Source: Bryobacteraceae bacterium (GTDB taxonomy: Bacteria; Acidobacteriota; Terriglobia; Bryobacterales; Bryobacteraceae). Taken from it: a DNA stretch of 64,000 nucleotides. How positions within the stretch are numbered: the stretch's first letter is position 1; each line of letters begins with the position of its first letter. The stretch spans positions 147,320 to 211,319 of the forward strand of contig JABAQT010000002.1 of the NCBI GenBank assembly GCA_019187195.1. Direction: 5' to 3'. This document shows positions 51,709-60,422 of this stretch, one piece after another. The notes beneath the pieces were generated by a model, which was not told the origin of the DNA, did no database searches, and saw only the letters and a program-made list of their open reading frames with translations. Made by a program: the position numbers and the translations under genes.

Positions 51709-53193
51709 GTGCGCGCTACGCTCCTCATTCTCACCGCCGCCTTTCTCGCCTTCGCCGGAGCCCTTGCCGCGCCCTTCTATCTCGACGATCTCTCTCTCCT
51801 CAATGACCCCGCCGTCACCTCGCCCGGTGGCTGGCTCCACTCCTGGTCCATCACCCAAACCCGCCCCCTCACGTGGTTCACTTTCTGGGCCAATTACCAG
51901 ATCGGCGGACCCCATCCCGCCGGCTATCACCTCGTCAATCTCCTCCTCCATCTCGCCTGTGTCCTGCTCATCGCCGTCACTCTCCGCCGCCTCATCCCCT
52001 CTCCCGCCGCATGGATCGCCGCCGCGCTCTTCGCCCTCCATCCCGTGCAAACAGAAGCTGTCGTCTATGTTTTCGCGCGCGCCACCCTCCTCATGACATT
52101 CTTCTGCCTTCTCGCCCTCCGCGAATGGACCCTCCACCGCCACTGGCGCGCCGCCGCCTGGTTCCTCCCCGCACTCCTCGCCAAGGAGGAATGCGCCGCC
52201 TTCCCCCTCTTCCTCCTCCTGCTCCACTTCTTCACCTCCCGCGACCGCAAGGAGCTAGCCCCCATCGGCCTCATGTCAGCCTTGTCGCTCGCCGCCGGAG
52301 CCCGTGTTCTCTACGCCGCCGCCGTCACCGCCGGTTCCGGGGCCGGCTCCCAATCCGGCATCTCCCCGCTCTCTTATTTCCTCGCCCAGGGCATCGCCCT
52401 CTGGCGCTACCTGCGCCTGCTCGTCATCCCCTACGGCTTCACCATCGAATCCCCCCTCCAACCCTCCCTGTTCGCCGGCCTCTGCGGATGGCTCGCCCTC
52501 GCCGCCCTCGCCCTGTTCGCTCTCCGCCGCTTCGCCCGCGAAGGCTTCTGGGCCCTCTCCGCGCTCGTCCTCATCGCCCCCAGTTCCACCATCTTCCCCG
52601 CCGCCGACCTCGCCGCGGATCGCCGCCTCTACCTACCCATGCTCGCCCTCGCCGCCCTCGCCGCCCTGCTCCTGCAATCGCGCCCCACTTGGCTCCCGCT
52701 ATCCATCCTCGCCCTCTTCTCGCTGGTCACCCTCCGCCAGGTCTCCCTCTGGCGGGACAGCGCCGCCCTCTGGCGCGAAGCCGTTCATTTCAACCCTCTC
52801 AGGATCCGCCCACGCATCCAGCTCGCCCGCCAATTGCCCCCTCCCGCTGCCCTCAAAGTCCTTCAAGAGGCCCTCGCCCTCGCTCCGGACGATCCCGCCA
52901 TCTTCTCCGAATTGGGAAAAGTCTACCTCCAGTCCGGCAGCCGCCAGGACGCTCTTGCCGCGTTCGGCCAGGCCCTCGCCCTCGACCCCAACGACCCCGC
53001 CGCCGTCAATAACCGCGGCGTCGCCCTCCTCCGTCTCGGCCAGCGCCACGCCGCCGAAGCCGATTTCCGCCGCGCCCTCCAGATGAACCCCTGCCTCTTC
53101 GACGCCCTCGTCAACCTCCGCGCCCTCGGCTTCACCGCCTCCCCCCCGCCCGATTGCCGCTATACTCCTCAACAGAGGGGCGCTCTGCGATGA
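51709..53193 (+). CDS. Polytopic membrane protein with C-terminal TPR repeats (TMTC-like)
   Basis: The 494-residue product starts with GTG at 51709. About ten hydrophobic helices fill residues 1-355, with an Asp pair after the first helix (PFYLDDLSLL), typical of GT-C glycosyltransferase-like folds, and a Trp/His-rich loop (HPAGYHLVNLLLHLACVLL). The last 125 residues hold at least two TPR units (AIFSELGKVYLQSGSRQDALAAFGQALALDP and VNNRGVALLRLGQRHAAEADFRRALQMNP in pieces). TMTC-like proteins in bacteria may attach sugars to exported proteins; the activity is unproven. The SRPBCC gene overlaps by ATGA. Confidence 0.78.
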   Translation: MRATLLILTAAFLAFAGALAAPFYLDDLSLLNDPAVTSPGGWLHSWSITQTRPLTWFTFWANYQIGGPHPAGYHLVNLLLHLACVLLIAVTLRRLIPSPAAWIAAALFALHPVQTEAVVYVFARATLLMTFFCLLALREWTLHRHWRAAAWFLPALLAKEECAAFPLFLLLLHFFTSRDRKELAPIGLMSALSLAAGARVLYAAAVTAGSGAGSQSGISPLSYFLAQGIALWRYLRLLVIPYGFTIESPLQPSLFAGLCGWLALAALALFALRRFAREGFWALSALVLIAPSSTIFPAADLAADRRLYLPMLALAALAALLLQSRPTWLPLSILALFSLVTLRQVSLWRDSAALWREAVHFNPLRIRPRIQLARQLPPPAALKVLQEALALAPDDPAIFSELGKVYLQSGSRQDALAAFGQALALDPNDPAAVNNRGVALLRLGQRHAAEADFRRALQMNPCLFDALVNLRALGFTASPPPDCRYTPQQRGALR

Positions 53194-53738
53194 CCTACAC
53201 CCTGCGATGCCAAATGATTGTTCCCGTCTCGATGCTCGATTCCTTCGAGGTCTTCGAAAATCCCCGCAACCTGGCCCGCATCACCCCCCCTTCGCTCAAC
53301 CTCCGCATCCTCACCCCCGAGCCCCTCAGCATGGCCCTCAACGCGCGCTTCGACTTCGAGTTTCGCTACCACGGCCTGCCCTTTCGCTGGTCCAGCCGCA
53401 TCACCGAATACGAGCCGCCCTTCTTCTTTGTAGCCGGCATGGTGAAAGGCCCCTACGCCGCGTGGAGCCACAAACACACCTTCCACCCCATGGAGGAAGG
53501 CACCCTCATCACCGAGGAGGTCGATTACAGCCTCCCCCTGGGCTGGCTCGGCCGCGCCGCCCACAGGTTCTCCATCGCCCGTCAGCTAAAGGACATCTTC
53601 CGCTACCGCCAGATCTCCCTCAACGAAATCCTTTGCGGCGGCAAGGCCCACTGGACCGACCCCGTCATTACGGAGAAACCACCTGAAAATCCGCCTTCAG
53701 AAACTGCCAGTCCGGAAACTCATACGCGCGCAGTTTAG
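53190..53738 (+). CDS. SRPBCC (START-like) ligand-binding protein
   Basis: The 182-residue protein is coupled to the preceding gene by ATGA. TYTLRCQMIVPVSMLDSFEVFENPRNLARITPPSLNLRIL in pieces is the classical opening of the START-like cyclase/coenzyme-Q-binding fold, followed by FRYHGLPFRWSSRITEYEPPFFFVAGMVKGPY and HKHTFHPMEEGTLITEEVDYSLP. The fold ends near residue 150; the last 25 residues are Pro/Thr-rich and overlap the 3' end of the convergent zinc-ribbon gene by 71 bp. It probably binds a small hydrophobic molecule. Confidence 0.85.
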   Translation: MTYTLRCQMIVPVSMLDSFEVFENPRNLARITPPSLNLRILTPEPLSMALNARFDFEFRYHGLPFRWSSRITEYEPPFFFVAGMVKGPYAAWSHKHTFHPMEEGTLITEEVDYSLPLGWLGRAAHRFSIARQLKDIFRYRQISLNEILCGGKAHWTDPVITEKPPENPPSETASPETHTRAV

Positions 53739-54444
53739 TCACTGCCTCGGCCTTCAGATCCTTACTCTCGAAAGCCCCTAACGGAGGTACTTTCACCGTA
53801 AACGTGCTGATCGGTTCCGAATCCGCCGCCGCCGTCGTCGGCCTCAGGTTCACCACCAGTTTCAGCTCCGGCAACTCCGCCGCCGAGTGGTTGATCACGA
53901 TGAGATGCACTTCCAGTTTCCGCCCCGCGTTCTCCACCACCCGCAGTCCCGCTATCTCCAGATTCCTGGCAAACGGCGACGCCTGCTTCGCCTCCTCCCC
54001 GGCCGCCGCCGCCTTCACATCCGGCTTCGCCGTACCCGGACGCAGAAACGAAATTCCCGCGTACCCCGCTCCGATCAGCACCACCGCCACCAGAACAACC
54101 ACCGCCCAACTCGGCAATCCTGACTTCGGCGGCGGGATCAGATACGTCTCCTGCCGCGGAGCCGGAGCGCTCGTATCCACCACCCACTGTGATGTCTGCC
54201 CCGTCAACGGTGGAGGAGGCGCCGGAGGAGGCGGCGGCGGAGCCGCCATCACCGGCTGTTGTTGCGTCTGAAACGGCGGCGGAGAGTACGCCGGCGCCGG
54301 TGGAGTATAAGCCGGAGCGGCCGGAGCCGGAGCCGGGACCGCTTGCTGCGCTCCCGTTTGCCCCATCGCCTTCGCGCACCGCGGACAATCCGTCTCCGAG
54401 GGCGGAACCTCGGAGCCACACTTTGGGCAAATCCACGTAAACAT
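53668..54444 (-). CDS. Zinc-ribbon membrane protein with proline-rich linker
   Basis: The start is the Met before FTWICPKCGSEVPPSETDCPRCAKAMG, giving 258 residues that open with a two-pair zinc ribbon. A Pro/Ala/Gln-rich linker of about 80 residues (with a run of prolines) follows, then one membrane helix (LPSWAVVVLVAVVLIGAGYAG) and a beta-rich external domain of about 110 residues (LRVVENAGRKLEVHLIVINHS, LKLVVNLRPTT, FTVKVPPLGAF). The outer domain resembles conserved domains that follow such ribbons in Acidobacteria, function unknown. It diverges from the nadD-like gene. Confidence 0.75.
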   Translation of the reverse strand: MFTWICPKCGSEVPPSETDCPRCAKAMGQTGAQQAVPAPAPAAPAYTPPAPAYSPPPFQTQQQPVMAAPPPPPPAPPPPLTGQTSQWVVDTSAPAPRQETYLIPPPKSGLPSWAVVVLVAVVLIGAGYAGISFLRPGTAKPDVKAAAAGEEAKQASPFARNLEIAGLRVVENAGRKLEVHLIVINHSAAELPELKLVVNLRPTTAAADSEPISTFTVKVPPLGAFESKDLKAEAVTKLRAYEFPDWQFLKADFQVVSP

Positions 54445-54466
54445 GTGCCTGCTACCATCTTGACAC

Positions 54467-55087
54467 ATGCGATTTTTGCGTAAAGCTCCGCTCTCGCCCC
54501 GCCGCCTCGGCATCCTCTCCGGAGCCTTCCATCCCCCCACCCGCGCCCATCTCGCCCTCGCACAATCCGCCCTCGATTCGTTTCAAACAGACGAGGTGCT
54601 TTTTGTTATGCCCGAAACTCTGCCCCACAAACTCTACGAACACGTCACCCTCCGCCAGCGCCTCGAAATGCTCTCCGCCGCCGCTCCCGGCCCCCGCTTC
54701 TCCATCGCCGTCGCCGAAGGCGGCCTCTTCCTCGAAATCGCCCGCGAATGCCGCGCCTTCTATACAACGGATACACGCCTCCGATTTATCTGCGGCCGCG
54801 ACACCGCCGAGCGCGTCATTGCCTGGAACTACTCGCGCCACCCGCCCATTGAAGCCCAACTCGAAGAGTTCGAACTCCTCGTCGCCCCGCGCCAGGGCCC
54901 CTTCTCCCCGCCCATCCACCTCGCCTCCGCAATCGACCATCTTCCCGTCGATGAGTCGTTCGACGATGTCTCCTCGACCGAAGTCCGCCGGCGCATTGCC
55001 GCCGGAGAAGACTGGACGCACCTCGTCCCCCCCGCCATCCTCCCGCTCGTCGCCGATTGGTACCCCGGCCCCCCGCTACCCCGCTAA
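54467..55087 (+). CDS. NadD-like nicotinate-nucleotide adenylyltransferase
   Basis: The 206-residue nucleotidyltransferase shows the nucleotide-binding segment GILSGAFHPPTRAHLALAQSAL and the C-terminal SSTEVRRRIAAGE, which is the ISSTxIR motif. The (H/T)xGH signature is here T-R-A-H, so the glycine is replaced. A middle RFICGRDTAERV also fits the family. It would make NaAD from NaMN and ATP in NAD synthesis, but the altered motif leaves a paralogous role possible. It overlaps the 3' end of the enolase-superfamily gene by 12 bp. Confidence 0.75.
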   Translation: MRFLRKAPLSPRRLGILSGAFHPPTRAHLALAQSALDSFQTDEVLFVMPETLPHKLYEHVTLRQRLEMLSAAAPGPRFSIAVAEGGLFLEIARECRAFYTTDTRLRFICGRDTAERVIAWNYSRHPPIEAQLEEFELLVAPRQGPFSPPIHLASAIDHLPVDESFDDVSSTEVRRRIAAGEDWTHLVPPAILPLVADWYPGPPLPR

Positions 55088-56272
55088 TTCCGGAACGTGC
55101 CTCCGCAACACCGCCTCCGGCAACTCCACTCCCAACCCCGCCTTCCGCGGCGGCAGGTAATAGCCGTTCTCGAAAGGAGCCGTCAGGCGCTCCATCATCT
55201 CGTTGCCCTCTCCCGTCCCGAAACTCTCCGCCATCAGGCAATTGGCGTGCGACGCCGCCAGGTGGATCGCGAACAGGCTCCCACCCCTATGCGGCAACAG
55301 CGGCACTCCCTCCCTCGCCCCCATCTCCGCCACCTTCCGGATCGTGCTCAGCCCCCCACCCCATGTCAAATCCGGTTGCAGAATCTGCGCCGCGCGGTTC
55401 CGCAAAATCTCCGCGAACCCGTAGTGCGTGAACTCGTGCTCCCCACACGCGATTCGCGGTCCTTTGACCTCCCGGCACAACCTCTGGTACCCCACCACAT
55501 CGTCCGGCGGCAGCGGTTCCTCGATGAAGTACAGGTTCAAGTGCTCCGCCCGTCTGGCGAACTCGAGCGTGTGCTCGACGTTCCACCGGCACAGGCAATC
55601 GAGCATCAGCTTCGCCTCCGCGCCCACGATGCTCCGCGCCCTCTCGAGCGCCTCGATCAACCTCCGCATGCTCTCCCTGTCCGTTCCCCCGCCCGCTTCG
55701 AACATCCCCATCTTGAATGCCCGGAATCCCAACTTCACCGCCCTCTCGAAATTCGATCCCGTGTAATACGCCGGAATCCTTTCCCTCACCGCCCCGCCCA
55801 GCATCCGCCACACCGGAACCCCCGCGGCCTGCCCCGCAATGTCCCACAAGGCCAGGTCGATTCCGCTGATCGCCATCACCGGCAAACCCCGCCGCCCGTA
55901 GAAACTCGTCGAGGCGAACATCTGCTCCCACAGCAACTCCACGTTCAGCGCGTTCGCCCCCAGCAACAGGTCCTGCAAGTGATGCTCGATGATGTGGACC
56001 GCCGCCGTTCCCCCGCCGCCCATCCCGTACCCCGTCAGCCCCTGGTCCGTCCTGATCCGCACCAGAATCGCCCCCGTCAACTGCGAAAACGGGCCGAACC
56101 ACCGGAACCGCGCCGGATCATAGTCCGAAGTGAACTTCTTCGTCCCAAATCGCGACGCCGGCAACAACCGCAGAGGAGCCGCCTTCACCGCCACGATCTT
56201 CTGCTTCCCCTCACCCATGGCCGCCGCCGATGCCTGCGCAAGAAACAATCGCCGCGATGTGTTCACTGGCAT
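55076..56272 (-). CDS. Enolase-superfamily acid-sugar dehydratase, rhamnonate dehydratase-like
   Basis: The 398-residue product starts at MPVNTSRRLFLAQASA, another short twin-arginine-like leader. The enolase barrel shows GFRAFKMGMFE with the first Lys, LMLDCLCRWN (metal Asp), FIEEPLPPDD (metal Glu), IACGEHEFTHYGF (third metal ligand) and VPLLPHRGGSLF with a catalytic His. GEHE and PHRGG recall L-rhamnonate dehydratase, which yields a 2-keto-3-deoxy acid. The long GC-rich frame upstream of the Met is not coding. A 2-keto-3-deoxygluconate kinase gene lies 2 kb away, consistent with an acid-sugar pathway. Confidence 0.75.
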   Translation of the reverse strand: MPVNTSRRLFLAQASAAAMGEGKQKIVAVKAAPLRLLPASRFGTKKFTSDYDPARFRWFGPFSQLTGAILVRIRTDQGLTGYGMGGGGTAAVHIIEHHLQDLLLGANALNVELLWEQMFASTSFYGRRGLPVMAISGIDLALWDIAGQAAGVPVWRMLGGAVRERIPAYYTGSNFERAVKLGFRAFKMGMFEAGGGTDRESMRRLIEALERARSIVGAEAKLMLDCLCRWNVEHTLEFARRAEHLNLYFIEEPLPPDDVVGYQRLCREVKGPRIACGEHEFTHYGFAEILRNRAAQILQPDLTWGGGLSTIRKVAEMGAREGVPLLPHRGGSLFAIHLAASHANCLMAESFGTGEGNEMMERLTAPFENGYYLPPRKAGLGVELPEAVLRRHVPELAG

Positions 56273-56298
56273 AACTGACAGTCTACGGCAATCAATTG

Positions 56299-57162
56299 TT
56301 ACCGCTCGCGCCCCCGTCCCTGATCCTTTCCCTTTCCCCGCCCGCGCTCGCCATGGTCCTTCACTTCCCGCTCGTGCCGCTCCACCCGCGGTCCCGCCGG
56401 CCGCGGCGGAGGAGCCGCGTACCGGTGTTGATACCGCGCCCGGTTCGCCCATGTCCGCTCCCATGGCCGCCGGTCGATGATCACCGTGTGCGCCCGCCAG
56501 TCAAACCCCGGCCCTGCCCATCCATACGGCGCAAACGCCGCCCCCAGAAAAATCCGCGGCCCGAACGTGATCCCTATCCCGATCCGGATCCCCGGCCGCG
56601 GCCGCACATACACCACCCGCGGGTCATATACCGGCACGTAATAATACCCCTCCTGCGCAGGCAGAATCTGAATCTGTCCGTAGTTGTCCACCACCACCCG
56701 CTCCTCGGGAGAACTCTTCAGATACCCGTTGTCGAGCGCCTGCCGCCGCATCCTCTGCACCGCGTCCATCACCCCCGCCCGGTCCGCCAGCACCGCGTTC
56801 CCCAGTTGCTGTGTCCACCCCATATCCCCCGCCATCATGTCCAGCACGTTCGGGAACGGCAGCAGCGCCTGCACGCTGTAATCCCAAGGCAAGCGGTCGT
56901 CCGTAATCGCCCGCGCCAGCGCCTCCCCGCTCAGGTAGCGGTGCCCGCTCGCCCACGACGCCGCCCCCGGAATCTGATCCCCATACGTCGCCGCCGTCAA
57001 TATGTGCGCCAGCAATGGATCCGGATACAACGCAATCCGCCCCACCAGTCCATCCAACTCCTCCGGCCGGAACGACGGCGGCGGCCCATACTGCCCAAAC
57101 GCCGGCATCCCCACGAACGCTAACAGCGCCAACGCCGCATGTCCTCTTATCTTTCTCTTCAT
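56299..57162 (-). CDS. DUF3300 exported protein
   Basis: The start is the ATG at 57162, preceded by GGAGG at seven bases. The 287-residue product has a signal peptide (ALALLAFVGMPAFGQYG). The DUF3300 core follows: ELDGLVGRIALYPDPLLAHILTAATYGDQIPGAASWA in pieces, SVQALLPFPNVLDMMAGDMGWTQQLGNAVL and ERVVVDNYGQIQILPAQ. A YYVPVYDPRVVYVRP stretch, aromatic Gly repeats and a basic tail (Arg/Gly/Lys-rich) complete it. The role of DUF3300 is unknown; it is probably in the periplasm or envelope. Confidence 0.85.
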   Translation of the reverse strand: MKRKIRGHAALALLAFVGMPAFGQYGPPPSFRPEELDGLVGRIALYPDPLLAHILTAATYGDQIPGAASWASGHRYLSGEALARAITDDRLPWDYSVQALLPFPNVLDMMAGDMGWTQQLGNAVLADRAGVMDAVQRMRRQALDNGYLKSSPEERVVVDNYGQIQILPAQEGYYYVPVYDPRVVYVRPRPGIRIGIGITFGPRIFLGAAFAPYGWAGPGFDWRAHTVIIDRRPWERTWANRARYQHRYAAPPPRPAGPRVERHEREVKDHGERGRGKGKDQGRGRER

Positions 57163-57299
57163 GCCTGCCTCCACTCCTGGTGGATGCCCCAACCCGAGGC
57201 AACGTTCCCTCCCCCATTCCTCCGGACCTCCACATTTGCAAAACTTAATGGTTCTCCTCCGCGCAACCTCCCCGTCATCCGCCGCGTCCCACCCTCCGC

Positions 57300-58214
57300 A
57301 TGCGCCCCCTTCTCTCACGCCGCTGCTTCCTCTCCCTCGCCGCCCTCCCCCTCCTTGCCCAGGACGAACCCGCAACCACCTTCACCGCCGGCGTCAACGT
57401 CGTCAATCTACTCGCCACCGTCCGCGACAGAAAAGGCCGGTTCGTCCAGGACCTCCCCAGGGACGCCTTCATCCTCCTCGAAAACGGCCGCCCTCAAACC
57501 ATCCGCTACTTCTCCGCCGAATCCGGTCTCCCCCTCACGCTCGGCCTCCTCATTGACACCAGCCTCAGCCAGCAGCGTGTCCTCGACGCCGAACGCGGAG
57601 CCAGTTCCCGCTTCCTCGACCAGGTCCTCCGCGACAACAAAGACAAAGTCTTCATCATGCAGTTCGATTTCGCCGTCCTCGTCTCCCAGCCCCTCACCTC
57701 CTCCCGCCGCGACCTCGACAACGCCCTCGCCTTCGTCGACACCCCCAGCCGCCGCGAACTCCAGTTCCAGGGCAGCGGAGGCGGCACTCTCCTCTACGAC
57801 GCCATCGTCTCCGCCTCGGACAACGTCATGAAACCCCTCACCGGCCGCAAGGCCCTCATCGTCCTCACCGACGGCGAAGACAACGGCAGCGAAGCCACGC
57901 TCTCCCAGGCCATCGACGCCGCCCACCGCGCCGATACCCTCATCTATTCCATCCTCTTCTCAGGCTCTGGAGCCAATCCCCACGCCCTCTCCAGACTCTC
58001 CCGCGAAACCGGAGGAGCCTACGCCGAAGTCTCCAACAAGCGCCCCATCGATCAGGTCTTCGATTCCATCCAGCAGGAACTCCGCAACCAGTACAGCCTC
58101 GGCTTCGTCTCCGATCAGCCCGTCCGCGTCTCCGGGTTCCGCGAGCTCAAGCTCACCACCACCCGCAAGGACCTCACCGTCCGCGCCCGCAACCGTTATT
58201 GGGCCCGCCGCTGA
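57300..58214 (+). CDS. Acidobacterial VWFA-related secreted protein (first of two)
   Basis: The 304-residue exported protein has a leader (CFLSLAALPLLAQDE). The pattern VNVVNLLATVRDRKGRFVQDLPRDAFILLENGRPQTI (in pieces) is characteristic of the acidobacterial VWFA-related group. A VWA-like domain follows with a metal-site variant LLIDTSLSQQR, and later ALIVLTDGEDNGSEAT and GGAYAEVSNKRP; it ends with basic strands. A second member is 1.2 kb downstream. The partners and function of this group are unknown; binding or envelope roles are likely. Confidence 0.82.
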   Translation: MRPLLSRRCFLSLAALPLLAQDEPATTFTAGVNVVNLLATVRDRKGRFVQDLPRDAFILLENGRPQTIRYFSAESGLPLTLGLLIDTSLSQQRVLDAERGASSRFLDQVLRDNKDKVFIMQFDFAVLVSQPLTSSRRDLDNALAFVDTPSRRELQFQGSGGGTLLYDAIVSASDNVMKPLTGRKALIVLTDGEDNGSEATLSQAIDAAHRADTLIYSILFSGSGANPHALSRLSRETGGAYAEVSNKRPIDQVFDSIQQELRNQYSLGFVSDQPVRVSGFRELKLTTTRKDLTVRARNRYWARR

Positions 58215-58283
58215 CAATCCGTCCCGGCCCCTGGCAGGCTCAGAAGTCCTTCCCCACCCCGAAATGCTAAAATCACTCTCTTT

Positions 58284-59315
58284 ATGAAACCTGTCGTCAG
58301 CTTCGGTGAGATCATGCTCCGCCTCGCCCCCCCGGGCTTCGAGCGCTTCCTCCAATCCCCACAGTTCGTCGCCACTTTCGGAGGCGGCGAAGCCAACGTC
58401 GCCGTCGCCCTCGGCGGCTTCGGATACCCCGCCCGCTACGTCACCGTCCTCCCTCCCGATAACCCCATCTCCGACGCCTTCATCGGCGAAATGCGCCGCT
58501 TCGGCGTCGACACCTCCCACATCGTCCGCGGCAAGGGTCGCTTCGGCATCTATTTCGTCGAACCCGGAGCCAACCAGCGCCCCTCCAAAGTCGTCTACGA
58601 CCGCGAATACAGCTCCATCTCCCTCGCCAAACCAGGAGACATCGATTGGAACAAAGCCTTCGACGGAGCGGGCTGGTTCCACGTCACCGGCATCACCCCC
58701 GCCATCTCCCAGTCATCGGCCGAACTCGCCCTCGAAGCCGCCCGCGCCGCCCACAACCTCGGCCTCACCGTCTCCTGCGACCTCAATTTCCGCAAAAACC
58801 TCTGGAAATGGGGGAAAAAAGCCCATGAGGTCATGCCCGAACTGTTCGCCCTCACCGACGTCGGCATCGCCAACGAAGAGGATTGCCAGATGACCCTCGG
58901 CATCGAAGCCGGTGTCGATGTCCACTCCGGCAAACTCGAACGCGAACAGTACCGCATCCTCACCGATAAGGTCCTCGCCGCCTACCCCAACCTCAAAGCG
59001 CTCGCCATCACCCTCCGCGAGTCCAAGTCCGCCTCCCACAACGGCTGGTCCGCCTGCCTCAACAACCGCGCGGACTTCCTCCTCAGCCGCCACTACGAGA
59101 TCACCCACATCGTCGACCGCGTCGGCGGCGGCGATTGTTTCGCCGCCGGGCTCATCTACGGCATGCTCACCCAGCCCGATCACCAGGCCGCCCTCGAATT
59201 CGCCGTCGCCGCTTCCTGTCTCAAACATTCCATCCCCGGCGATTTCAACCGCTTCACCGCCGGCGAGGTCCACGCCCTCCTCAAAGGCGGCGGTTCGGGC
59301 CGCGTCCAGCGCTGA
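58284..59315 (+). CDS. kdgK: PfkB-family sugar kinase, 2-dehydro-3-deoxygluconokinase-like
   Basis: The 343-residue ribokinase-fold enzyme probably phosphorylates 2-keto-3-deoxygluconate with ATP, feeding hexuronate or acid-sugar breakdown. Visible are [46 protein letters not shown]-like [24 protein letters not shown], and the phosphoryl-transfer region [14 protein letters not shown] with the catalytic Asp. FGEIMLR and the GANQR loop favour KdgK. The dehydratase 2 kb upstream would make such a substrate. Confidence 0.83.
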   Translation: MKPVVSFGEIMLRLAPPGFERFLQSPQFVATFGGGEANVAVALGGFGYPARYVTVLPPDNPISDAFIGEMRRFGVDTSHIVRGKGRFGIYFVEPGANQRPSKVVYDREYSSISLAKPGDIDWNKAFDGAGWFHVTGITPAISQSSAELALEAARAAHNLGLTVSCDLNFRKNLWKWGKKAHEVMPELFALTDVGIANEEDCQMTLGIEAGVDVHSGKLEREQYRILTDKVLAAYPNLKALAITLRESKSASHNGWSACLNNRADFLLSRHYEITHIVDRVGGGDCFAAGLIYGMLTQPDHQAALEFAVAASCLKHSIPGDFNRFTAGEVHALLKGGGSGRVQR

Positions 59316-59377
59316 ACATTCTCTTCCGGTCCATGCCGGCGCTTCCGGTTTATACTGGATCAAAGGGCGATCCATCT

Positions 59378-60388
59378 ATGCTGTTCCGCGTGCTGTTTCT
59401 CGGCCTCATCACCGGCGTTGCTCCCGCGCAAACGCCCGCCCAGGCCCCGGCGCCTTCCAACATCAAAGTCTCCGTCAACGAAGTCATCGTTCCCGTCACC
59501 GTCACCGACGATAAGAACCGCTTCGTCAGCGATCTCGACAAGGAAGATTTCCTCATCTACGACGAGGGCAGGAAGCAGAAAATCAGCTACTTTTCCCGCG
59601 AGCGCAATCAACCCGTCGTCGTCGGCTTCCTCCTCGATCTCTCCAACGCCAGCCGCATGCACTGGAAAACCTACCAGGAAGCCTCGCGCGAACTCGTCTG
59701 GAACCTCCTCCCCGGTGACGAAAAGTTCAGCGGCTACCTCATCGGCTACAGCACCGACGCCGAACTGATGGTCAACACCACCCGCGATTCCGAAAAAATC
59801 GCCGACCGCATCCTCAAGCTCAAACCGAGCGGCGGAGCCGCCCTCTTCGACGCCATCTACATGGCCTGCACCCAGCGCAGCCTCGTCAAGGGCGAACCCA
59901 TCGAACCCCGCCGCGTCCTCATCGTCATCGGGGACGGCCATGACACCGCCAGCAAAAAGGGCCTCGAGGAAGTCGTCGAACTCGCCCAGCGCAACCTCGT
60001 CACCATCTACGGCGTCAGCACCGTCGCCTTCGGCTTCAGTTCCGAGGGCGAAAAAATCCTCGAACGGCTCAGCGAAGAGACCGGCGGCCGCGTCCTCTAC
60101 CCCCTCCAGGGACTCTACAAGGACGTGAGCGGCTATCTCTCCACCCCCTCCGATGAAGGCAACTTCGCCCTCAAGGTCGGCACGGGCGGTTACGCCGCCG
60201 AAATCGCCAGCGGCATCTTCCGCTCCATTGCCGCCGTCGCCGGCGAAATCACCACCCAGTACATCATCCGCTACATCCCCGACGTCGACGACCACGGCAA
60301 GATCTTCCGCAACATCCAGGTCCGGGTCCCCAAACTCCCCAACGTCAAAATTCGCGCCCGCCGCGGCTATTATCCCGCCGCCCCCTAA
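59378..60388 (+). CDS. Acidobacterial VWFA-related secreted protein (second of two)
   Basis: The start is the ATG at 59378, giving 336 residues with a signal peptide (FRVLFLGLITGVAPAQT). SVNEVIVPVTVTDDKNRFVSDLDKEDFLIYDEGRKQKI in pieces matches the acidobacterial VWFA-related group. The VWA-like part has FLLDLSNASRMHWK in place of a full DxSxS site, then RVLIVIGDGHDTASKKGLEEVV and ETGGRVLYPLQ, and a basic C-terminus. The altered metal site suggests weaker or no metal binding. Its function is unknown. Confidence 0.83.
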   Translation: MLFRVLFLGLITGVAPAQTPAQAPAPSNIKVSVNEVIVPVTVTDDKNRFVSDLDKEDFLIYDEGRKQKISYFSRERNQPVVVGFLLDLSNASRMHWKTYQEASRELVWNLLPGDEKFSGYLIGYSTDAELMVNTTRDSEKIADRILKLKPSGGAALFDAIYMACTQRSLVKGEPIEPRRVLIVIGDGHDTASKKGLEEVVELAQRNLVTIYGVSTVAFGFSSEGEKILERLSEETGGRVLYPLQGLYKDVSGYLSTPSDEGNFALKVGTGGYAAEIASGIFRSIAAVAGEITTQYIIRYIPDVDDHGKIFRNIQVRVPKLPNVKIRARRGYYPAAP

Positions 60389-60422
60389 TCTTTCCCCTCC
60401 CCTTCCCGATGCGGTATTCATA

